Source: Peribacillus sp. Bi96 (GTDB lineage Bacteria > Bacillota > Bacilli > Bacillales > DSM-1321). From it: a stretch of DNA of 64,000 nucleotides. Positions within the stretch are counted from its first letter, which is position 1; each line of letters starts with the position of its first letter. Shown piece by piece: positions 25,722-34,139 of this stretch. The DNA lies in the NCBI RefSeq assembly GCF_918698115.1, contig NZ_CAKKLV010000015.1, forward strand, positions 62,001 to 126,000, written 5' to 3'. The notes beneath the pieces are model-generated. The model was not told the origin of the DNA, did not search any database, and saw only the letters and a program-made list of their open reading frames with translations. A program made the translations under genes and the position numbers.

Positions 25722-26027
25722 TTATTTTGAAATTAATTGGATAGCTGTTTTCAATACTTCTTTACCGTTACATGATCCATAATGCATCGGATTTATCGTG
25801 TCTACCGGTACCCCTTTCTCATCACCTATTTTCTTTATATCATTAAGTAAGTAACGAACCTGAGGACCTAAAAGAATAACATCCACTTCATTAATGTGGT
25901 TTCTTACTTCCATAGTGGCTACGGCCTGTATTTTCACGGTCATTCCTTCTTCCGCTGCAGCTTTCTCCATCTTGTTAACCAATAGACTAGTAGACATTCC
26001 TGCAGAACAACATAATAAAATATTCAT
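25722..26027 (-). CDS. PTS EIIB, lactose/cellobiose family
   Basis: A 101-residue EIIB protein with the phospho-cysteine loop CCSAGMSTS (Cys7) at the N-terminus and [12 protein letters not shown] typical of the cellobiose subgroup. It relays phosphate from the EIIA to the sugar entering through the EIIC in this operon. The RBS GGGGGAAAG precedes the ATG. The presence of separate A, B and C proteins and their order mark a LicBCA-like system with a glycosidase inserted. Confidence 0.93.
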   Translation of the reverse strand: MNILLCCSAGMSTSLLVNKMEKAAAEEGMTVKIQAVATMEVRNHINEVDVILLGPQVRYLLNDIKKIGDEKGVPVDTINPMHYGSCNGKEVLKTAIQLISK

Positions 26028-26112
26028 TTCTCTTTCCCCCTTAAAAATTTTCTTACTGGATAGTAAGCAAATGATTATATTTAAATCTCGTTAGAGTGGT
26101 AAGTCGTGTAGA

Positions 26113-27195
26113 CTATTTAATCAATCTGAATGTGCCCCACGGTTTAATGTAATCCAGTAAAAAATGTTCTTCTTTTACAACTTGTGCGACAACATTTTTT
26201 CGTGCATCCAAAGGCATATCCCGTAAAATGACTTGAAGTTCCCCTTTGTATTTCCCGAAAGAATCATTACCAATGAAAACGGATCCTTTCACCTGTGGAA
26301 TACTCTCCCGAATTGCAAAATCTTCATTCGCATATTTTTTCCGAACTTCCACCGAACGTACCATATACTCACTGATATCACCACGGCGAAGGTGTAATTC
26401 ATCCAATACAACCTTATGCTCGATTGAAGACGCATCCGAATGAAGCTCCACTTTCAATTCGATCATGTCACGCTGTAAGGAACCAAGCATTCTCAGTTCC
26501 GCTTCACTGGCGTATGCGTTTCCAATGATTACATCATCAATTAAACCAGTTGCCCACAGGTGCTTAGCTTGTACATCAATTGATAGGTCACGATGCTGTT
26601 CTAATGTGCATAAACCATCATTAATGCTCCAGGGCCCTATATCACCAGTTTGTGAAGTAACAAATGCCGCTGTTTTAATGCCGTTTTCTTTAAAACGTTT
26701 ACTGCAGGAAATGAAGAACTCATAAGGCAGACCCGTAAATTTTTGTGGATAAAAATTATGACAACCGATGATTTGATTTTTATTCCCTTGGTGCGTCAGA
26801 ATATTCGATAAATAGTCGACATCATTGCTCATATTCAATTCGATTTTCAATCCATAAGGATTATATGTCATTTTAGCTTCTTTCAAGCCATCGAAGCCAA
26901 GGTCAAGACGAACACCGTCAGCTCCCATTTCTGCGAAAAAACTCAAATCATCATAACTGATGCCAAACTTGTCGAAAACAGCTGGAGCAACATCAAGAAT
27001 GACTTCCATATGTAATGATTTCGCATAAGAAATAATATTATTATACTCTTCCAACACAACTTCAAGAGGTTTTGAAACCGATAATAAACACGTGAAAATT
27101 CGTTCAAAACCATAACCATGGGCAAGTTTAATATATTGCTTGTCTTTATCCGGTGTAGAGTGTTCAGGATAAATGGAAATACCTAATCTTCTCAT
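26113..27195 (-). CDS. MupG-like phospho-glycosidase (DUF871 family)
   Basis: A 360-residue cytoplasmic protein of the DUF871/MupG family: an N-terminal TIM barrel (MRRLGISIYPEHST, FTCLLSV, GADGVRLDLGF, IIGCHNFYPQKFTGLPYEFF, AAFVTS) and a C-terminal beta domain of about 120 residues. The characterised member, MupG of S. aureus, hydrolyses MurNAc-6-phosphate-GlcNAc. Here the partner is a lactose/cellobiose-type PTS rather than MurP, and no murQ etherase is present, so the imported disaccharide phosphate may be different. Its stop overlaps the start of nothing downstream, but its start overlaps the end of the small membrane protein by 4 bases, showing translational coupling. Confidence 0.88.
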   Translation of the reverse strand: MRRLGISIYPEHSTPDKDKQYIKLAHGYGFERIFTCLLSVSKPLEVVLEEYNNIISYAKSLHMEVILDVAPAVFDKFGISYDDLSFFAEMGADGVRLDLGFDGLKEAKMTYNPYGLKIELNMSNDVDYLSNILTHQGNKNQIIGCHNFYPQKFTGLPYEFFISCSKRFKENGIKTAAFVTSQTGDIGPWSINDGLCTLEQHRDLSIDVQAKHLWATGLIDDVIIGNAYASEAELRMLGSLQRDMIELKVELHSDASSIEHKVVLDELHLRRGDISEYMVRSVEVRKKYANEDFAIRESIPQVKGSVFIGNDSFGKYKGELQVILRDMPLDARKNVVAQVVKEEHFLLDYIKPWGTFRLIK

Positions 27196-27488
27196 AAGCT
27201 ATCATTCACTCCTTTTCTACTTTCTTTCCATTGAGCCCGCTTAGCTTGTAAACCCATTAAGTAATCACGGTAGCGGGAGGATACCATTACAGAACAAATA
27301 ATCGTTGGTACAATGACTATCAAATAATAAGTCGACCCCATTGCGCTGAACAAAAAAATAGAAAAGCCAATGATTAAAATAGAGAGGCCAACCGATTTCC
27401 AGGGAGTTAATTTTTCACCTAGACTGGTACGGGAAAAAATGATTTGGGCTCCTACAAATGAAAGGATTGCACATATTATTTCAAGCAT
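27192..27488 (-). CDS. small membrane protein between EIIC and MupG-like genes
   Basis: A 98-residue protein with three predicted membrane helices (about 2-18, 33-50, 53-70) and a basic tail (LQAKRAQWKESRKG). I do not recognise the family. It overlaps the EIIC gene by 8 bases and the MupG-like gene by 4 bases, so it is translationally coupled to both and is very likely a real component of the sugar uptake unit, for example a helper of the permease. Its own RBS lies inside the end of the EIIC gene. Confidence 0.75.
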   Translation of the reverse strand: MLEIICAILSFVGAQIIFSRTSLGEKLTPWKSVGLSILIIGFSIFLFSAMGSTYYLIVIVPTIICSVMVSSRYRDYLMGLQAKRAQWKESRKGVNDSL

Positions 27489-28809
27489 ATTTAATGTCCT
27501 CTTTGTTTTCCTCTGGTCTATCTTCTATTTTATTTTCATCACGCAAGTGTTGCTTCTCGAACATCTTGAAAAATGGAAAATATATCATTAATGAGATGAA
27601 GAAATTCAATAAAACAAGAACCCCGGCCATGATTGTCCAATCTGTACTGATTACAGCTGCAATCGGACTAAACACCGTAAACGGCAGCTTTGCCATGATC
27701 ATTGGTATTAATCCCAATTGAAAGAACGTATATGAAACGATGACATTAACCAAAGGTGCAACAATGAATGGGACCATTAATATAGGATTCATAACGATAG
27801 GTGCTCCAAAGATGACAGGTTCATTAATATTAAAAACCCCTGGAACAAAGGACAGTTTACCCAGCTCTTTCAAATATTTCGATTTTGAAAATAAGAACAA
27901 TACAACGAGCGATAAAGTCGAACCTGCACCACCGACCCAGACGAACCATTGAATGAATTGTTCGGTAAATAAATTGGGCAAATTAGCTGCATTACCTGTT
28001 CTCGCAAATGTATCCATATTTTCAAGAATCGCCGAATCCCACATTGGTCGTATGATCGGCCCTAATATTGCAGGCCCATGAATACCCAGTGACCAAAAGA
28101 AAACGATGAGAAAGACAGTAAGCAGACCACCTATTAAACTATTTCCTACCAATAAATTTTTGAGAGGAGATACCAATGTAGTGATAATCGAATTAATGTC
28201 AAAGCCTAAACCATAGCGAATGCCCCAGAATAAAAGGACGACGACTAATGTTGGAATCAAAGCTGCAAAGGAATTCGAAACCATTGGCGGAACACTTTCC
28301 GGTAATTTAATTTTGATATCACGTTTAATCAGAAAATGAAAAATTTCTACGGAAATCAATGCTGTCACAATTGCTCCGAATAAAGAAGCTGCACTCAAAG
28401 AGCTGATTGGTAACCAACGCCCTGCTTCAATGACTCCTGGAACAGTTTCCATGACTTGCGTAGGCACAACGCATGTAATTAAAAAAGCTAAGACTGATAG
28501 AAAGCCTGCACTGAGCTGATCTAATTTATAATGTCCAGCAAGAGCTGACCCGACCCCAAAAGCTGCATATAAAGCCATCGCTCCTACTGTAAACCGAAAC
28601 GGAACATCTAAAGCAGCACGATAAGGTGCTATCCATTCATCATACCCCTCAATTGGAAAATTCAACAAAATAACAAAGAATGATCCAATGATCGTTAAAG
28701 GAAGCGTTGCTAGAACGCCATGTCTAATAGCTAGTAGATGTCTTTGTGAACCAATTTTGTTTGCCACTGGCAGTACCTTAGCTTCGAGAAACCCCATAAA
28801 ATTATTCAA
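27481..28809 (-). CDS. PTS EIIC, lactose/cellobiose family
   Basis: A 442-residue integral membrane permease of the LicC/CelB type with about ten helices. The conserved substrate-site stretch is FNINEPVIFGAPIVMNP (about 350-366); GIHGPAILGPIIRPMWD is the second family region. It translocates a disaccharide while EIIB phosphorylates it. The start is a TTG at 28809 with GGGGG eight bases upstream; the internal ATG four codons later lacks an SD. First gene of the operon. A palindrome lies within its promoter. Confidence 0.9.
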   Translation of the reverse strand: MNNFMGFLEAKVLPVANKIGSQRHLLAIRHGVLATLPLTIIGSFFVILLNFPIEGYDEWIAPYRAALDVPFRFTVGAMALYAAFGVGSALAGHYKLDQLSAGFLSVLAFLITCVVPTQVMETVPGVIEAGRWLPISSLSAASLFGAIVTALISVEIFHFLIKRDIKIKLPESVPPMVSNSFAALIPTLVVVLLFWGIRYGLGFDINSIITTLVSPLKNLLVGNSLIGGLLTVFLIVFFWSLGIHGPAILGPIIRPMWDSAILENMDTFARTGNAANLPNLFTEQFIQWFVWVGGAGSTLSLVVLFLFSKSKYLKELGKLSFVPGVFNINEPVIFGAPIVMNPILMVPFIVAPLVNVIVSYTFFQLGLIPMIMAKLPFTVFSPIAAVISTDWTIMAGVLVLLNFFISLMIYFPFFKMFEKQHLRDENKIEDRPEENKEDIKYA

Positions 28810-28865
28810 TAACTTTACCCCCTTTTTTATTTATAGTCTGAAAAAACACAAAATTACAATAAATA

Positions 28866-28894
28866 AACATTATAACGTTATATTGATTATGTCA
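28866..28894 (-). promoter_or_regulatory. promoter of the PTS-MupG operon with a palindromic operator
   Basis: Minus-strand -35 TTGACA (28889-28894) and -10 TAATGT 17 bases away (28866-28871). The 10-bp palindrome ATAACGTTAT (28871-28880), extended imperfectly on both sides, sits between them, a typical place for a repressor site. No regulator gene for this operon is in the neighbourhood. No cre is evident. Confidence 0.6.
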
Positions 28895-29208
28895 ACATTT
28901 TTTTTACCTATCATAAAATCAGTGTGGAACTCTTTAATAAGTCGTTCTAAAAGATCTTATCCAGATATTAAGCCAGGTAAGATTAAGGGGATAAAATGTA
29001 TTAAAGAGTAATCCACCTCGTGACTTTCCCTATATATCAAGTTTTACTGTTTTAAGGATGAAATCTGGGGACAGTGATACCTTCATACTTAAGAAGGACT
29101 ACTAGCTATACAAAAGTAGAAACTAACAATGCTCGTTGAATTTAAAGAAATGGGATGATGACATTTTTAAAGGGGGATAATCGTTTCTTATGAGGGATAA
29201 TCGTTCTT
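28895..29208. other. noncoding stretch upstream of the TetR relic
   Basis: Contains scattered stop codons in all frames. Possibly the fully decayed first two thirds of the TetR gene whose end follows, but I can recognise no residue pattern in it. Confidence 0.35.
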
Positions 29209-29367
29209 CAAGACAAAGTGGAGCAGGATCATATTAATTCGGTAACAGCAGCTATCATTCGATTAGCCATGGATGGTCTTTATTAATCAGAGCTTTTTAA
29301 TATAGCTCCGTTAGATGATCATTTACGTGAAACAGTGATTCAGCAACTAATTGTGATGACAAAATAG
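29209..29367 (+). pseudogene. relic of a TetR-family regulator (C-terminal end)
   Basis: One frame reads QDKVEQDHINSVTAAIIRLA, MDGLY, then a TAA, then SELFNIAPLDDHLRETVIQQ and LIVMTK with a natural stop. The AAIIRLAMDGLY-x-SELFNIAPLDD pattern is the C-terminal ligand domain of YfiR/TetR-type repressors. The DNA-binding domain is absent and the frame is broken by the TAA, so this is a remnant, not a gene. Confidence 0.6.
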
Positions 29368-29467
29368 TATAAAATCATCTTCAACTTTAAGTGATATTAA
29401 CGAAACTCTACTTTCTCTTTTAATATTGGGACTTCGGGTTCCAATAAGCCACTGCAAACACTCACAT

Positions 29468-29496
29468 TTGTTTAACTATAATTATAGTTATATAAT
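29468..29496 (+). promoter_or_regulatory. promoter with an 18-bp perfect palindrome in the spacer
   Basis: -35-like TTGTTT (29468-29473) and perfect -10 TATAAT (29491-29496) are 17 bases apart. TAACTATAATTATAGTTA (29473-29490) is a perfect palindrome filling the whole spacer. The gene 18 bases further on encodes a ribbon-helix-helix-like protein, so self-repression is the obvious model. Confidence 0.65.
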
Positions 29497-29513
29497 AGAT
29501 AAAACGACTTAAG

Positions 29514-29789
29514 GTGGAACGACTTATTCATTCCGAAACGAGAAAACCATTAAACATTACGCTCAATCCTTATTTAACTAATAGACTCACCAATCTTTCT
29601 GAAGATAGAAATATCCCCATAGAAAGACTCATGGAAAAAGCTGTAGACTTGCTGCTTGAATACATGGAAGACAATGAGACCGTTAATGCACAGGTGAAAT
29701 TCAGTAATAACGAAGCGATTGAAAAGAATAAAGAAATGATTGAAAAAAGCAGAGATTTTATTAATAAAAAACAAGCACTTAACCTCTAG
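29514..29789 (+). CDS. small ribbon-helix-helix-like protein, putative autoregulator
   Basis: About 91 residues. LNITLNPYLTNRLTNLSED followed by IPIERLMEKAVDLLLEYM is the beta strand, helix, turn, helix pattern of CopG/Arc-like DNA-binding proteins; the C-terminal 40 residues are charged and helical. The start is uncertain: GTG 29514 overlaps the only SD (AAGGTGG), which is better spaced for a non-standard ATT at 29526. No toxin gene follows, so an antitoxin role is not supported. The perfect palindrome in its promoter suggests it represses itself. It may have come with the accessory genes around it. Confidence 0.6.
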   Translation: MERLIHSETRKPLNITLNPYLTNRLTNLSEDRNIPIERLMEKAVDLLLEYMEDNETVNAQVKFSNNEAIEKNKEMIEKSRDFINKKQALNL

Positions 29790-29850
29790 GTAAAGTGCTT
29801 GCTTCAAACTGTAGACAAACTCGATGAAAATCGGGTTTGCCTACAGTTTT
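29772..29850 (+). terminator. double hairpin after the RHH gene: own stem plus repeat-borne terminator
   Basis: CAAGCACTT and AAGTGCTTG (29772-29801) form a stem preceded by AAAAAA, overlapping the end of the gene. It is followed, after CTTCAA, by the repeat hairpin ACTGTAGACAAAC...GTTTGCCTACAGT (29808-29847) with a T run. Confidence 0.75.
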
Positions 29851-29960
29851 TTATGGCTTTTACAATGTAAACGTTGATGGAACGTAGGCTACTCGCTTTC
29901 CCGCAGGAGTCACATACCTTCCGTTCCAATTAACTTTGTTTTAACATTTGGATAGAACTT
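29802..29960 (+). repeat. dispersed intergenic repeat, copy C (internal deletion)
   Basis: Leading hairpin, linker TGGCTTTTACAATGTAAACG, TTGATGGAACGTAGG, CTCGCTTTCCCGCAGGAGTC, TACCTTCCGTTCCAATTAAC, then TTTGTTTTAACATTTGGATA. Compared with copy D the central GC-rich part between GCTTT and GCAGGAGTC is missing. Confidence 0.8.
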
Positions 29961-30015
29961 CTACGGATGCTTTCTATACGCAAGAACCATTTGAAATGGA
30001 TCACATTCAAGATTC

Positions 30016-30435
30016 TCAGATATCCCACTCCGGATTCCAAACCACTTCCCACAAGTGGCTATCTGGGTCTTGAAAGTGTGCAGAGTATCCTCCCCAGAAT
30101 GTATCGTGTGCCGGATCAGTTATGACCGCACCCGCTTTTTTTGCTTGCTCCACCACGGTATTCACTTCTTCTTTGCTGGCTACATTGTGACCAATGGTAA
30201 ATTCTGTAGAACTTGTTGGAGTCAAAGCAACCTTGGCCTCATGAGCAATATCCTTTCGATTCCAAATGGCAAGCTTTAGGCCTGATTGTAAGTCGAAAAA
30301 GGCAACGGCGCCATGCTCAAATTCCTTGCCAATTATCCCTTCTGTTCGAAATCCAAGCCCATCACGATAGAACTCTAGCGATTTTTCCAAATCATCTACA
30401 CCTAATGTAATGACAGTAATCCGTGGTTTCATCAT
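30016..30435 (-). CDS. VOC family (glyoxalase/bleomycin-resistance fold) protein
   Basis: A 139-residue protein with the paired beta-alpha-beta-beta-beta modules of the VOC superfamily: ITVITLGVDDLEKSLEFYRD at the start, GLKLAIWNRKD in the middle and AHFQDPDSHLWEVVWNP at the end, the last holding the metal-site Glu. Members bind or isomerise small molecules, or give resistance by sequestration. Nothing tells which. Stands alone, with repeat copy C on its downstream side. Confidence 0.85.
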   Translation of the reverse strand: MMKPRITVITLGVDDLEKSLEFYRDGLGFRTEGIIGKEFEHGAVAFFDLQSGLKLAIWNRKDIAHEAKVALTPTSSTEFTIGHNVASKEEVNTVVEQAKKAGAVITDPAHDTFWGGYSAHFQDPDSHLWEVVWNPEWDI

Positions 30436-30657
30436 ATTGCCCCCTTCATGCTTTCTTCATTATCATGTATTCCCAACTTATCAAAAACTGATTCGGAACG
30501 AAAGAAATGAAGTACATTCTTAAAAAGTATTATTTTATCTGCAGCATTTTCTTTGTTAAGAAAGAAGTCCTGACTGTTGTTGAATTTCTTTGATTTATAC
30601 GCTAGGTGATATCGTCTATTTCCTGCAACAATTCCTTTTTAGAAACAGGAAAGCCCT

Positions 30658-32286
30658 TTAACTTTCAAGCTTCCTTTTCTTGTTCAAGAGCCGCTTGAAT
30701 TCCCTATCCAATTCCTCTTTTTCCGCTTCATTCATAACCGTGGACAGTTTCCCAAGTGTATCGAGGATTTGCACTTCTATCTTAAGGAGTTCAGCCTTTT
30801 TGTCTTGATGTTCAATTTCTTCCGTATCCAATTTTATTGGTTCTTGGTTGATGACTCTAACTCTCGAAGGTTCATCTTCAAAAGAAAGAGTATGTGTTGC
30901 AAGTGATTGAATCAATGAACGATCATGAGTCACAAAAACAATGGTTCCTGGATATGCTTTTAACACCTCGGTTAAAGCCTCTTTCGTGCTTATATCCAGG
31001 TAATTTGTAGGTTCATCCAAAACCAGTACATTATAGTTTCCCAAAAAAACTTTTGCTAGCGAAGCCCTGACTCTTTCACCACCGCTTAAGAGTGATACTT
31101 GTTTGTAAACATCATTTCCTTTAAAGGCTAATCGGGATAATACCGTTCGAACAAAGGCTTGATTGTACGGACTATCCTGCAAAATATTTTCAAGCACCGT
31201 TTTATTTTCGGTCAAATTTTCTTGTTGTTGTGCAAAAAATCCTATCTTTGCCGGCTTCGCTACATTTAAATCCGCTTGACGATCGACTATCTTTTTCAAT
31301 AACGTCGATTTGCCTGACCCATTTTGCCCATTGATGGCGAGCCTGGATTTTAGGGGGACATCTCCATAGATATGCTTCTTTAGTATGTTAGACCCGGCTT
31401 TCAGGGAACAGCCATTAAATCGAATGACCCTTTTGCTGTGTAAAGAGGGAAATTCGGAAATATCAAAGATGATAGGAGTATTTTCCCTAGGTTTTTCTTT
31501 TTTTGCTAACTTCTCGATTCGAGTTTCGATTGCTTCAGCAGACCGGTTCAATTTCGCCTTCTGTTTCCCGGAACTCCTCTTATGAAGTCTTGCTTCCGAA
31601 TTCCCCATTCGTTTAGGGGCTTTCCTAATGGAATCCGACTTGGTCTGTAAGTTTTGTGCAGCCTTCTTCAACCTATCCTTTTCGCGATGATACTCTTCAT
31701 ATTCCTTAATTTCCTTTTCTGTTTTTGTCTGCTTTTGTTCGGTATACGCTTCGTAATTCCCTTCATATACAGTAACCTTACCTTGATCAACTTCCCAGAT
31801 TGTTGTACATAGGTGATTTAAGAATGCTTTATCATGGGAAGTGAGCAATATAGCTCCATCAAAAGACATCAGATCCTTTTCCAGTTGTTCAATTCCGAAT
31901 ACATCTAAATGGCTTGTAGGTTCATCTGCAATTAAGACATCCGCATTGGATGTCAAGGCTGCAGCTATTTTTCTTCGGGTGCGTTCGCCGCCGCTTATCA
32001 TTTCTTGATCCTCATTGGGCAAGTTCCAAATACTCGCTAACACTCCACTTATTTCCTGTTCAGTTTCTTCTAGCTGTGGGATATAAGTGACCGTTCCAAA
32101 GTTCTCTATGTGACCGGAATCCGGTTCCTTAACACCTGCTAATATTGAAAGCAATGTCGTTTTTCCTTCTCCATTTCTCCCAACAACGCCAACACGATCA
32201 TGTTTGTAAAGTTGGAGTGAATCAATGGAAAGAACTTCACGTGACCCGTAGCTTTTCTTTAAATCACTGGCTTTTAAAAATAACAT
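30658..32286 (-). CDS. ABC-F ribosome protection protein (VmlR/Vga-like)
   Basis: A 542-residue cytoplasmic ABC-F ATPase with two nucleotide-binding domains and no membrane segment. First domain: Walker A GRNGEGKT, signature SGGERTR, Walker B LIADEPTSHLD. A charged linker of about 80 residues (the part that reaches into the ribosome) follows, then the second domain with GQNGSGKST, LSGGERVR and LVLDEPTNYLD. Length and layout match VmlR and Vga/Lsa proteins, which displace lincosamides, pleuromutilins and streptogramin A. The ATG at 32286 has GAGGGGG upstream. A leader peptide and terminator/anti-SD hairpin directly in front strongly support the resistance subgroup over housekeeping ABC-Fs. Confidence 0.9.
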   Translation of the reverse strand: MLFLKASDLKKSYGSREVLSIDSLQLYKHDRVGVVGRNGEGKTTLLSILAGVKEPDSGHIENFGTVTYIPQLEETEQEISGVLASIWNLPNEDQEMISGGERTRRKIAAALTSNADVLIADEPTSHLDVFGIEQLEKDLMSFDGAILLTSHDKAFLNHLCTTIWEVDQGKVTVYEGNYEAYTEQKQTKTEKEIKEYEEYHREKDRLKKAAQNLQTKSDSIRKAPKRMGNSEARLHKRSSGKQKAKLNRSAEAIETRIEKLAKKEKPRENTPIIFDISEFPSLHSKRVIRFNGCSLKAGSNILKKHIYGDVPLKSRLAINGQNGSGKSTLLKKIVDRQADLNVAKPAKIGFFAQQQENLTENKTVLENILQDSPYNQAFVRTVLSRLAFKGNDVYKQVSLLSGGERVRASLAKVFLGNYNVLVLDEPTNYLDISTKEALTEVLKAYPGTIVFVTHDRSLIQSLATHTLSFEDEPSRVRVINQEPIKLDTEEIEHQDKKAELLKIEVQILDTLGKLSTVMNEAEKEELDREFKRLLNKKRKLES

Positions 32287-32288
32287 AA

Positions 32289-32318
32289 AAAATCCCCCTC
32301 TAATTTTTAGAGAGAGAT
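32289..32318 (-). promoter_or_regulatory. attenuator hairpin that is both terminator and SD mask for the ABC-F gene
   Basis: On the minus strand TCTCTCTAA pairs through a 3-base loop with TTAGAGGGGGA, extended to 12 bp counting G-U pairs, and is followed by TTTTTT and the ABC-F ATG. The right arm contains the gene's SD. As RNA it can stop transcription and, if read through, hide the ribosome binding site. Confidence 0.75.
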
Positions 32319-32327
32319 CGCCTGCTA

Positions 32328-32351
32328 CTAAAATATACAAAAACTAAACAT
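32328..32351 (-). CDS. leader peptide MFSFCIF of the ABC-F gene
   Basis: A 7-codon frame with AGGAGAGG upstream, ending in two consecutive TAG codons (32328-32330 and the next triplet) 40 bases before the ABC-F start. Drug-stalled ribosomes on such short leaders are known to favour read-through for vmlR-type genes. The position just upstream of the attenuator arm fits that model. Expression is inferred, not shown. Confidence 0.65.
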   Translation of the reverse strand: MFSFCIF

Positions 32352-32753
32352 ACCTCTCCTGTTTTCGCTGACAGAAAAAGTATTTGTATATGAATTAGTA
32401 CCTATAAACGAGCAGACGAATCCCATCTCTAAACATAATCATTAAAAATTTCACATGGGTAAGAAGTTGATTGTTCAAATGAAAAAGTGACGCGTACTAG
32501 CATTGAACATACCTGACCATATACACCCATTGAAAAATATTTAGATTTACTGTTTTTTGATAAGATTACTGCTTCATTGTATGAGGTACCTATTCCTTCC
32601 AATGTAATGTGTTTATGATTGCATTTTATTCTCTTGTTGTCAACCCTTATTTTTTTAATGACCAATTCGGAAAATATATTTTTTGTGGAATGAAGGTATT
32701 CTCATATACATGAATCCCCTTCCATAAACCATTTATTTGTAGTAATCATAAAA
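32352..32753. other. noncoding stretch between CDF and ABC-F genes
   Basis: Should contain the ABC-F promoter on the minus strand. CTGTCAGCGAAAACAG (minus strand, near 32359-32374) may be an additional stem of the leader. A 78-codon minus-strand frame at 32429-32665 starts at a TTG without SD and shows no known pattern. Confidence 0.4.
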
Positions 32754-33623
32754 TTAATTGGGTTCAACATGAACATGAACATCGTACACTCCATGTTCTT
32801 TCATCATAACTTTTTCTACGTGTGTCGCAATATCATGAGCTTCTTTAATATCCAATGTGGAATTAACAAGAATCACAACATCAATCACTTCATTATTCCC
32901 ATAATTTCTCCCTTTAATTTCTTTTATCCCCTTAACGCCTTCCACATTTGTAATTACACCCTTATAAAGATGAATTTTATCTTCATCAAATCCATCAGAA
33001 AGTTCATGAGAGGCTTGTATAAATATCTCCCACGCAGTTTTGCATATTAATAGTCCAACAATGATGGCAGTTAAGGGATCCAGCCAAGGCATGTTAAATT
33101 GGGACCCAAAGATACCTATGGCTGTTCCTATACTAACCCATGCATCGGATATATTATCTTTTGAAGCTGCCATAACAGCTTTACTGTTAATTTTGATTGC
33201 AAGCTTTTTATTATATCGGTATACAAAATACATAGCTATCGCAGATAAAAAACCCACATATCCCGCCAATACGTCAGGTGATTCCTCTCCACCCTTAAGC
33301 ATGGAAGTGACAGCATCTATTAAAACTTGTACACCAACGGCAAACATAATGAAGGAAGCTACCATAGAAGCGATCGTTTCACTTTTCCAATGACCATAAC
33401 CATGATCTTTATCGGGGGGTCTTTGAGCTAGCCTTAATCCAATCAGTACGGCAATGGATGCGATAATATCTGTGGTATTGTTCAAACCATCCGCTTTTAA
33501 TGCCTCTGAGTCACTTATGTAACCTATAACCAGTTTTAAGATAGATAGACAAATATAAGCAATTATACTAATGATTGCACCACGTTCGCCTAATTTGAGG
33601 TCATTATATTTTTGTTCTTCCAT
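32754..33623 (-). CDS. cation diffusion facilitator, MneS/MneP-like manganese exporter
   Basis: A 289-residue CDF protein with six helices and a cytoplasmic ferredoxin-like C-terminal domain. Metal-site residues are in ALKADGLNNTTDIIAS (helix 2, Asp-x3-Asn-x3-Asp) and SKDNISDAWVS (helix 5, Asp-x3-Asp). GLRLAQRPPDKDHGYGHWK is the loop typical of the group. The sequence closely follows B. subtilis YeaB/MneS in the first 100 residues, which exports Mn(II). The C-terminal domain ends in YDVHVHVEPN with metal-binding His residues. Proton-coupled efflux to the outside is expected. Confidence 0.9.
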   Translation of the reverse strand: MEEQKYNDLKLGERGAIISIIAYICLSILKLVIGYISDSEALKADGLNNTTDIIASIAVLIGLRLAQRPPDKDHGYGHWKSETIASMVASFIMFAVGVQVLIDAVTSMLKGGEESPDVLAGYVGFLSAIAMYFVYRYNKKLAIKINSKAVMAASKDNISDAWVSIGTAIGIFGSQFNMPWLDPLTAIIVGLLICKTAWEIFIQASHELSDGFDEDKIHLYKGVITNVEGVKGIKEIKGRNYGNNEVIDVVILVNSTLDIKEAHDIATHVEKVMMKEHGVYDVHVHVEPN

Positions 33624-33934
33624 TCAACTTCCCCCCACAATTAAGTACATGAATATAATATCAACTTTAAATTGGGTGGGTCTATAGCAACCTTTTTGTA
33701 CCGTTTTATATAAGTAAGTAATAGGTAACTATGTTGCATAGGGGAAACTGTCTGAAAAGAGTAAATATATGAAGTTTTCAATAAATCAAAATCATTTGAA
33801 TGATGTTCCATTATATATTTTTCACTTTTTTCTTAAGGTAAGCCCCTTGTTAAACTTTAATAAATTTTATCCAAGACCAACGAATTTGAAAGTTACAACA
33901 CGTTTGAACTTTGTTTGTTGCATAAAAAAAGGGT

Positions 33935-34100
33935 TGTACAATTTGGACGTTGATTGGAACGTAGGGCACTCGCTTTTCGCGGGCGGTCCGCCCTCGGCTT
34001 TCGCCTGCGGGGTCTCCCTTAGACGCGCTTTTCTAAGCAGGAGTCTCGTACCTTCCGTTCCAATCAACTTTGTTTTAACTTTTAGATAGAACCCTTATGC
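33935..34100 (+). repeat. dispersed intergenic repeat, copy D
   Basis: Starts in ACGTTGATTGGAACGTAGGG and ends with CCTTCCGTTCCAATCAACTT plus TTAGATAGAACCC. GTTGATTGGAACG and CGTTCCAATCAAC form 13-bp inverted arms around a GC-rich core with CGCGGGCGGTCC and TAGACGCGCTT. The leading hairpin of other copies is absent. It lies just upstream of the IS1182-type relic. Confidence 0.85.
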
Positions 34101-34139
34101 CTAGAGTCTTTTTTGTTTTAAAATAGAAGTATTAAAACT

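Noticed and set aside
29514-29789. Antitoxin of a toxin-antitoxin pair
   Set aside because: RHH-like protein, but no partner gene follows; a repeat and a minus-strand VOC gene come next.
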